Shown here piece after piece: positions 7,227 through 13,004 of a DNA stretch of 13,004 nucleotides; position 1 is the stretch's first letter; each line of letters opens with the position of its first letter. The position numbers were made by a program, and so were the translations under genes. The notes under the pieces are model-generated. The model did not search any database, was not told the origin of the DNA, and saw only the letters and a list, made by a program, of their open reading frames with translations. The DNA comes from Chlamydiota bacterium (GTDB lineage: Bacteria > Chlamydiota > Chlamydiia > Chlamydiales > JAJFMK01): assembly GCA_021772215.1 (NCBI GenBank), contig JAJFMK010000066.1:1-13004 (forward strand). Reading direction: 5' to 3'.

Positions 7227-7233
7227 AATCTTT

Positions 7234-9612
7234 ATGGGGTGTCGCGGTTTAATCTTATTATCTTTGATCTTTGTTAAACTCTGTTCTGTTGAGCTTCCGA
7301 CTCCGCTTGTTGAAGGAAATCAGGTGCGCATTGCCTATGTCGCCGACGGGCCGGCCGATGAGGTGGAGGGTGTGCGTGGTGCTTTGACGTTAGAGATACT
7401 CGATCTGTTGGATAGGGACTACGATGTCACCTTCTCTGAAGTGGGGGAGTTTACTGGGAATAACACTTTAGAGGTTGTGAAGCCTATCTTTTTGAAGGCG
7501 TTAGATTCTGACTACGACATCATCGTCACACTAGGTCCCATCTCCTCTTACATAGCGACCACGCTCGGCCCTCTACCTAAACCGACCATTGCCTCCTTTA
7601 TCGTCGGAGCTAGTTTGCAACAGACGCCTCTTGAGGGGGAGACGAGCGGTGTCCACAATCTCGTCTACATCACCTTTCCCGAAGATTTTAGCTCCGATCT
7701 TGCCTTCATCACGCGAATTGCCGATGTGAAGCGGATGGCCTACTTGGGACGAAAAAATCTCATTGAGGCGATGCCCAATGCAGAAGATAAAATCGATCGA
7801 TTTGCTAGTGATTTTGGTATTACCACACAGTTTGTGGAGGTAGATGGGATCTTTGGGCTGGCGAGCGTTGATCTCCCAGAGGATATCGACGCTGTCTATC
7901 TGACACTCCTTCCTTTGGGTGAAGAGGGAGAGGATGAGGCGGTTCGGCAGTTTGCTGACCATCTGATTGAAAAGGGTCTGCCCAGTTTTTCTCTCATCAA
8001 TGGGATGATGGTCGATGAGGGGCTCTTGATGAGTCTGTCGAGCCACTCGGGAATGAAGAGGATCTATCGTCGCATTGCTCTCAATGTTCAACGTATTTTA
8101 ATCGGTCAGGATCCCAAAAACTTCTCCGTCTATTTGACCCTAACAGAGGAGCCGTCGATTAATGTTGATACAGCCAGCGCCCTCGACCTTTCGATTCCCT
8201 TTGATATCTTGGTCGACGCCAATATTGCTAAAGATAAGCGCTTAGAGGCTGAGCGGCCGCTCTCTTTAAGAAAAGCTGTTGTCTATGGCGTGGCACACAA
8301 CACTCTTTTAGGGGCGAGGTGGCGGGAGGTGACGGCAGGGTCGCAGGTGGTGATGCTCGCGAAGTCGAGGTTAAGACCGCAGATCGATGTGGGAGGAACA
8401 GCGCGGATGATCGACCGCGACCGAGCGTTAGCGAGTAATGGACGCGAGCCACAGACACTGGTCACCGGATTAATTAACGGCTCGCAGATGATCTACTCCA
8501 ACTCACTTATTGGTGACTACTGCATCGAAAGGAACCTGCAGCGCGCTCGCATCTATGAGTTTAATGATTTTTATCTCGATACGGTTCTTGAAATCTCCAC
8601 CTCCTATCTACAGCTTTTGCAATTTCAGACGATCGAGCAGATCCAGCGCAATAACTTAGCCCTGACCCGCACCAACTTGATGATTGCGAGGCAAAGAGTT
8701 GAGGTGGGGATTGCAAGAGCGAGCGAGGTCTACCGCTGGGAGAGTGAGATCGCCAGAAATCGCAGCAATTTAGTCGTAGCCGCTTTTGACGTGCAGAGTG
8801 AGAGAACAAGGCTCAATCGCCTGCTCAATCGTCCGCAGCATTGTGAGGTGGAGACTACCCCGGTGACTCCGCGAGATAAGCAGTGGCTGATCCAGCCTGA
8901 ATGGTTCGCCTCCCGCTTCAACACGAGCAGATCGTTAGAGAATCTAATCAGCTATTCTGTCTCTTTGGGCCATACCATCTCACCGCTCGTTCATCAGCAG
9001 CTCGCCATAGTTGCCGCGCGGCGTGAAAGTTTAGGAATAGCCAATCGCGCATTTTGGGCGCCCGATCTCTTCTTTACAGGCGAGATAAAGCAGCTAGTCT
9101 ATCGCGGCGGGGCAGGTGTCGACTCTCCCTTTCGCTTTGATGATACCGAGTGGTCACTCGCGCTAAACCTCAATTTCCCCTTTTATGATGGCGGCGGAAA
9201 GTGTTATGAGCGAATGAGAAGCAGAGAGGATCTTCTCAAAGCCCTTTTCGATCTGGAGGCGGCGATGGAGGGGATTGAGCAGAGAATTCGGGTCAATACC
9301 TACCAGGCGAGCAGCTCGTTTGCCACAATTGGCTTAAGTTATGACGCTCTTTTAGCAGCGAGGAAGAATTTGGAGCTTGTGACCAACCAGTATGCTGAAG
9401 GAACAACGTCGATCATCGATCTCCTCGATGCACAAAATCAGGCTCTGGGAGCGGAGCTTGAGTACACAAATTCGATCTACGGTTTCTTGATCGACTATGT
9501 GCGCGCTGAGCGCGAGGTGGGATTTTATGATTTTCTTCTCTCTGAGGAGCAGAGAGCTCAATATGAGACGATGATGGAGCAATATCTCTTTTGCAAGGAG
9601 GCGAAGCAGTGA
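7234..9612 (+). CDS. Fusion protein: periplasmic ABC substrate-binding-like domain plus TolC-family outer-membrane channel
   Basis: This 792-residue protein has two parts. A short hydrophobic leader (residues about 6-18) is followed by an ABC_sub_bind/TrpX-like periplasmic binding domain at about 23-325. Recognisable blocks there are RIAYVADGP, DIIVTLGPISSYIATTLG, KRMAYLGRKN, IDAVYLTLLP and the terminal RIALNVQRILIGQDPKNF. Residues about 343-780 are a TolC-type outer-membrane efflux domain with the usual two repeats. The first has LDTVLEISTSYLQLLQFQTI and RVEVGIARASEVYRWESEIA; the second has NQYAEGTTSIIDLLDAQNQAL. TolC proteins are normally about 450 residues, so the N-terminal 340 are an addition facing the periplasm. 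It should act as exit duct for the adaptor and permease encoded downstream. No lipobox is present. The ATG at 7234 is the first in frame after the TGA at 7222-7224. Its ribosome binding site is poor, and an out-of-frame ATG at 7221 lies close by. Confidence 0.88.
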   Translation: MGCRGLILLSLIFVKLCSVELPTPLVEGNQVRIAYVADGPADEVEGVRGALTLEILDLLDRDYDVTFSEVGEFTGNNTLEVVKPIFLKALDSDYDIIVTLGPISSYIATTLGPLPKPTIASFIVGASLQQTPLEGETSGVHNLVYITFPEDFSSDLAFITRIADVKRMAYLGRKNLIEAMPNAEDKIDRFASDFGITTQFVEVDGIFGLASVDLPEDIDAVYLTLLPLGEEGEDEAVRQFADHLIEKGLPSFSLINGMMVDEGLLMSLSSHSGMKRIYRRIALNVQRILIGQDPKNFSVYLTLTEEPSINVDTASALDLSIPFDILVDANIAKDKRLEAERPLSLRKAVVYGVAHNTLLGARWREVTAGSQVVMLAKSRLRPQIDVGGTARMIDRDRALASNGREPQTLVTGLINGSQMIYSNSLIGDYCIERNLQRARIYEFNDFYLDTVLEISTSYLQLLQFQTIEQIQRNNLALTRTNLMIARQRVEVGIARASEVYRWESEIARNRSNLVVAAFDVQSERTRLNRLLNRPQHCEVETTPVTPRDKQWLIQPEWFASRFNTSRSLENLISYSVSLGHTISPLVHQQLAIVAARRESLGIANRAFWAPDLFFTGEIKQLVYRGGAGVDSPFRFDDTEWSLALNLNFPFYDGGGKCYERMRSREDLLKALFDLEAAMEGIEQRIRVNTYQASSSFATIGLSYDALLAARKNLELVTNQYAEGTTSIIDLLDAQNQALGAELEYTNSIYGFLIDYVRAEREVGFYDFLLSEEQRAQYETMMEQYLFCKEAKQ
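9596..9601 (+). promoter_or_regulatory. Shine-Dalgarno deciding the GTG start of the adaptor
   Basis: AGGAGG inside the last codons of the TolC gene is followed after 7 bases by GTG at 9609-9611. The only other upstream start in the frame is a TTG at 9591, which precedes this site. GTG is therefore preferred, and it also yields a clean lipoprotein signal peptide. Confidence 0.8.
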
Positions 9613-10676
9613 GACGATTTTGGCCTCTTCTTTTCCTGCTTTCTTCTTGCACTTCTGAGCAAGAGGAGGTTGATTTCATTCGGCCTGTGCGCTACGAGGT
9701 TGTCGAGACGGCGCAAGAGACGGGTCTTCGCTTCTTTTCCGGCTACGCCAAAGCGGATGTGGAGACAAATTTAAGCTTTCGTGTGAGGGGACGAATTGAA
9801 GGGATCTATGTGCGCGTGGGAAGCATCGTGCGTCGCGGCGATCCTATCGCCAGACTCGATCCCAAAGATTATATCTTAGAGGTGCAGGAGGCGGAGGCGC
9901 GCGTTTTAGATGCCGAAGCGCAGCTTAGGAAGGCGGAGGCCAACTATGGCCGCATCCGCAATCTCTATGAAACAGAGAGCGCCTCGAGAGCTGAGCTCGA
10001 CGCCGCACGGATGGAGTATGAGTCGGGAGCCGCCGGTGTCAAAGCGTCCAGAACAAGACATTCGCTAGCTAAAATTCAGCTCAGCTACACAGAGCTTGAG
10101 GCGCCACTTAGTGGGGCGATTGCCACAAAAGATGTGGAGATCAACGAGAATGTGGAGGCGGGCCAGCCTATCGTCACGCTAAACTCCGATGAGAGAGTGA
10201 AGGTGACCATAGCGATGCCGGAGAATCTGATCAGCGAAATTCGTGAAGGAGCAGAGGTGGATGTCTTTTTCACCTCCATTCCAGGCCGCTCTTTTGTCGC
10301 GACGGTGACAGAGGTGGGTGTGGCCAGGACCGCTTCGACAACCTTCCCTGTGACTGTTCAGCTTAACAAAGAGAGCCCTGAGGTGCGCTCAGGGATGAGC
10401 GCCGAAGTGCTCTTCGAGTTTAGCCGCGGCGATGAGACGATCATCATTCCCGGATATGCTCTCTTTGAGGATGAGGGAAAGCGCTATGTCTTTGTCTTAG
10501 AAGATATCCCTGAGGAGAGGGGCGTCTTTATAGCCCACTTAACAGAGGTTGAGATCGGAGACATCATCACCGAAGGAGTGATGATCAAAAAGGGCCTCAA
10601 CTCAGGAGATAAAATTGTCACCGCCGGTGTTCAGTTTCTAGTCGACGGGCAGAAGGTGAGGCTTGCAGAGAAGTAG
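9609..10676 (+). CDS. RND efflux periplasmic adaptor (membrane fusion protein), lipoprotein
   Basis: This 355-residue adaptor is of the HlyD/AcrA type and links the inner-membrane RND pump to the TolC channel. From the GTG start the protein begins with two Arg and a hydrophobic stretch ending in the lipobox LSSC, with Cys14 as the predicted lipidated residue. It should be anchored in the inner membrane. A lipoyl-like half follows (LSFRVRGRIEGIYVRVGS to IARLDP, about 55-85). A helical hairpin comes next (about 89-155; EAEARVLDAEAQLRKAEANY, then ASRAELDAARMEYES). The second lipoyl half contains YTELEAPLSGAIA, then comes a beta-barrel (about 185-265) and a membrane-proximal domain. All parts of a normal adaptor are present. 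GTG overlaps the TGA of the TolC gene (GTGA), and the stop is followed at once by the permease ATG, so the three are one operon. Confidence 0.93.
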   Translation: MRRFWPLLFLLSSCTSEQEEVDFIRPVRYEVVETAQETGLRFFSGYAKADVETNLSFRVRGRIEGIYVRVGSIVRRGDPIARLDPKDYILEVQEAEARVLDAEAQLRKAEANYGRIRNLYETESASRAELDAARMEYESGAAGVKASRTRHSLAKIQLSYTELEAPLSGAIATKDVEINENVEAGQPIVTLNSDERVKVTIAMPENLISEIREGAEVDVFFTSIPGRSFVATVTEVGVARTASTTFPVTVQLNKESPEVRSGMSAEVLFEFSRGDETIIIPGYALFEDEGKRYVFVLEDIPEERGVFIAHLTEVEIGDIITEGVMIKKGLNSGDKIVTAGVQFLVDGQKVRLAEK

Positions 10677-13004
10677 ATGGAGTCTTTCACAAAAAGCGCC
10701 ATCCTCAACTGGCGCATCACTCTCACGGCGATTCTATTGATCGCCATTTATGGCGTCATCTCCTATATCCAGCTCCCCAAAGCAGAAGACCCAGGCTATA
10801 TCGTCCGCGCCGCTCAGGTAACAACGCTCTTTCCCGGCGCCTCCTCGCAGCGCGTGGAGCTCCTAGTCACCGATAAGCTCGAAGAGATCATCCAGGAGAT
10901 GCCGGAGATCGACTACATCAAGAGTGAATCCTTCACCGGGATGAGTGTCGTCACTGTTAATATCAAAGAGTCCTACACCGATATGCAGCCCATATGGGAT
11001 CGGTTAAGAAGAAAGGTGGAGAGGGCAACGCCTAAATTACCGCAAGAGGTGATAGGCCCCTACGTCAATGATGAGTTTGGTGATGTCTTCGGCTCAATCA
11101 TCTCTTTGACGGGTGAGGGCTATAGCTACAGAGAGCTAGAAAGGATCGCCGATCAGGTGAGGAATGAGCTTCTATTGTTACCTGAGGTGGCGAAGACCGA
11201 CCTGTACGGTGTTCAGGAGCAGCGCGTCTATGTCGACTACCAAAATGCAAAGCTGGCCGAGACAGGCTCCTCATCCACTGAGCTTAAAGAGTTCTTACAG
11301 GCTTCCAAGATCATCCTAGCGGGTGGCGAGCTGATCACCGACCGCGAGAAGATCTTCCTAGAGCCGACAGGAAACTATGAGTCTGTCAAAGATATCGAGC
11401 AGACAACACTCTTTGCTCCCGAGACCAATGAGGTGATCTATCTCACCGATCTAGCTGATGTCAAGCGGGGTTACATTGAACCACCCATCAACAAAGTTGA
11501 AGTGGGTCAGAAGCCGGCAGTTCTCTTGGCCGTCTCTTTGCGCGAGGGTGGTAATATCAGCAAACTGGGCGAGGATGTGCGTGATCTTTTGGAGCGGATG
11601 CGCAAGAGCTATCCCGTCGGTATTGACTTTGACACTTTCATGTTTCAGTCAGACATCGTCGAGAAGAAGATCGACGACTTTGTCGTAAATATGTTCCAAA
11701 GTGTCCTAATTGTTCTCGGCATCATGCTGGTGGTGTTTGGGATTCGTACAGGGATGATTGTCGCTAGCCTCATCCCTATGACCATATTGACTACCTTCGT
11801 TTTGATGCAGTTTTTCTCTGTCGGTATTGACCAGATCTCACTAGCTGCCTTGATCATCGCTTTGGGAATGCTAGTCGACAATGCCATTGTGATGACAGAG
11901 TCGATTATCGTGAAGACGACGGCCGGCGCTAAAGTTTTCGACGCCGCCCTAAGCTCGACAAAAGAGCTCTGGGTTTCACTTTTAACCTCTTCACTGACCA
12001 CTTCGGCTGCCTTTTTACCGATCTATCTAGCGAAGTCGGCTGTCGGAGAGTACACCAATGCGCTCTTCAAGGTGGTCACCATGGCGCTGCTCTCCTCCTT
12101 TGTGATTGCCTTTTCACTGATTCCGCTTCTCTGTTTTCGTTTCCTTAAGGTGAAAAAAAGTGAGGGAGAGGAGAAGGGTTTTATCTGGCTCCTTGGCCCC
12201 TACCGTAAGTTCCTTATCTGGATCTGTCAGCATCGCACTGTTTCGATACTAGGATTTGTGATTCTCTTTGTCGGCTCGTTAGGTCTCTACTACTACATCC
12301 CTAACACCTTCTTTCCTCCCAATGATCGCCCGATTTTTACTCTCGAGTTTGAGATGCCATCGGGAACGAATATCGAGACAACGGAAAAAGTTGTGAAGGG
12401 GGTCGAAAGATTTATCGAAAAGGAGCTCGTCGTCGATCCTTTGAGCGGCGAAGAGGGTGTGATCGACTGGGTTGCTTTTATCGGAGGAAACTCTCCGCGC
12501 TATACGTTGAATTATGTCCCCAAAGCGGCGCGCCCTGAAAAGGCCTATGTGATCCTCAACACCACCTCCTACGAGGCGACAGGTCAGCTAATGGCTAAGG
12601 TGGAGGCATTTGCCGCTGAGCGTTACCCTGAGCTTCGTCTCATCGCCAAAATGCTCAGCTATGGAACCAACGTCGAAGCGCCGATCGGTATTCGCGTCTC
12701 GGGGCGAAATCTCGATGAGATCTATGAGATCTCAAGGAACGTGAAACAGAAGCTGCGCTCCATTCCTGGCGTCAAAAATGTGCGCGATGATTGGGGCGAG
12801 AAAACAAAGAAGATAGTGATCGATATCGACCCTGCTCGCGCTTTAAGGGCGGGGCTGACAAACCGCGACGTAGCGATCTCTTTGCAGACCAACATCACCG
12901 GCTTTGAGACGACAGACTATAGAGAAAATGATAAGCTAATTCCGATTGTTTTGCGTTCGGTCGAATCTGAAAGAGAGAACATCGATAAGATCAAGCTAAC
13001 CACC
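10677..13004 (+). CDS. RND efflux permease (AcrB/HAE-1-like), 3' end outside window
   Basis: The ATG at 10677 directly follows the adaptor stop, and the frame stays open to the window edge, giving 776 codons of an expected 1,000-1,060. This is the proton-driven inner-membrane pump. The first membrane helix is at about 14-31. Porter domain sequences include LPKAEDPGY, TLFPGASSQRVE, VTDKLEEIIQEM and LLLLPEVAKTDLYG. Helices 2-4 are at about 343-412, with ALGMLVDNAIVMTESI carrying Asp401-Asn402 at the position of AcrB Asp407-Asp408. Helices 5-6 are at about 430-490 and helix 7 at about 522-541, followed by the typical FFPPNDRPIFTLEFEMPSGTN region and the start of the second porter half (RVSGRNLDEIYEI, IPGVKNVRDDWG). 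Substrate class cannot be told; the heavy-metal CzcA/CusA type is less likely than a drug or hydrophobe exporter. Ribosome binding site is weak (GAGAAG), consistent with coupling. Confidence 0.94.
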   Translation, partial: MESFTKSAILNWRITLTAILLIAIYGVISYIQLPKAEDPGYIVRAAQVTTLFPGASSQRVELLVTDKLEEIIQEMPEIDYIKSESFTGMSVVTVNIKESYTDMQPIWDRLRRKVERATPKLPQEVIGPYVNDEFGDVFGSIISLTGEGYSYRELERIADQVRNELLLLPEVAKTDLYGVQEQRVYVDYQNAKLAETGSSSTELKEFLQASKIILAGGELITDREKIFLEPTGNYESVKDIEQTTLFAPETNEVIYLTDLADVKRGYIEPPINKVEVGQKPAVLLAVSLREGGNISKLGEDVRDLLERMRKSYPVGIDFDTFMFQSDIVEKKIDDFVVNMFQSVLIVLGIMLVVFGIRTGMIVASLIPMTILTTFVLMQFFSVGIDQISLAALIIALGMLVDNAIVMTESIIVKTTAGAKVFDAALSSTKELWVSLLTSSLTTSAAFLPIYLAKSAVGEYTNALFKVVTMALLSSFVIAFSLIPLLCFRFLKVKKSEGEEKGFIWLLGPYRKFLIWICQHRTVSILGFVILFVGSLGLYYYIPNTFFPPNDRPIFTLEFEMPSGTNIETTEKVVKGVERFIEKELVVDPLSGEEGVIDWVAFIGGNSPRYTLNYVPKAARPEKAYVILNTTSYEATGQLMAKVEAFAAERYPELRLIAKMLSYGTNVEAPIGIRVSGRNLDEIYEISRNVKQKLRSIPGVKNVRDDWGEKTKKIVIDIDPARALRAGLTNRDVAISLQTNITGFETTDYRENDKLIPIVLRSVESERENIDKIKLTT

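Noticed and set aside
7276..7290. Possible lipobox (VKLC) in the TolC fusion leader
   Set aside because: The residue before Cys is Leu, not Gly, Ala or Ser, so it does not fit the lipobox pattern.
7573..8091. Minus-strand open frame of 172 codons
   Set aside because: It is antisense to the binding domain of the TolC fusion, and the plus frame has family motifs throughout this stretch.
9591..9593. TTG as start of the RND adaptor
   Set aside because: It precedes the AGGAGG at 9596-9601 and would add six residues before the signal peptide. GTG at 9609 has ideal spacing and gives a standard lipoprotein leader.
11645..12001. Minus-strand open frame of 118 codons
   Set aside because: It lies fully antisense to the RND permease, whose helix 2-5 motifs are clear in the plus frame.

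Overview
The window is about 13 kb of chromosome-like DNA from a Gram-negative (two-membrane) bacterium. The evidence is a tripartite RND efflux operon with an outer-membrane TolC component and a periplasmic lipoprotein adaptor, plus RecBCD subunits. The compact RecB and RecD, and the look of the 292-residue orphan protein, remind me of environmental Chlamydiae. That is a weak impression, not a demonstrated assignment. No phage, insertion sequence, tRNA, rRNA or CRISPR is visible, and gene density is very high.

Layout: (1) 2-3282, + strand: the 3' part of recB, running 10 bases into recD. Both carry full helicase motifs and recB carries the nuclease triad. recC is presumably upstream. (2) 3343-5240, + strand: an unrecognised 292-residue gene coupled by an ATGA overlap to a PerM/TqsA-like (AI-2E family) membrane transporter. 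(3) 5241-7150, - strand: four genes transcribed toward the transporter. These are an unknown 226-residue soluble protein, an unknown four-helix membrane protein, a YqjD/ElaB-like (DUF883) tail-anchored protein, and a YqjE/holin-like two-helix membrane protein. The last appears to start at a rare ATT codon behind a perfect AGGAGG. It ends with its stop codon abutting that of the transporter. (4) 7234-13004, + strand: an RND efflux operon read divergently from the - strand cluster. Its first gene fuses a periplasmic ABC substrate-binding-like domain (about 300 residues) to a TolC outer-membrane channel. The second is a lipoprotein adaptor starting at GTG and overlapping the TolC stop. The third is an RND permease whose ATG follows the adaptor stop directly and which runs off the window end.

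Functionally, RecB and RecD work with RecC in double-strand-break repair and DNA degradation. The - strand cluster looks like a small inner-membrane or stress-related module, though only two of its four members resemble known families. The 3' operon should encode a complete tripartite pump, in which the binding domain on the channel protein is the unusual part. No convincing rho-independent terminator was found. Promoter calls are weak and based only on -10/-35 resemblance.
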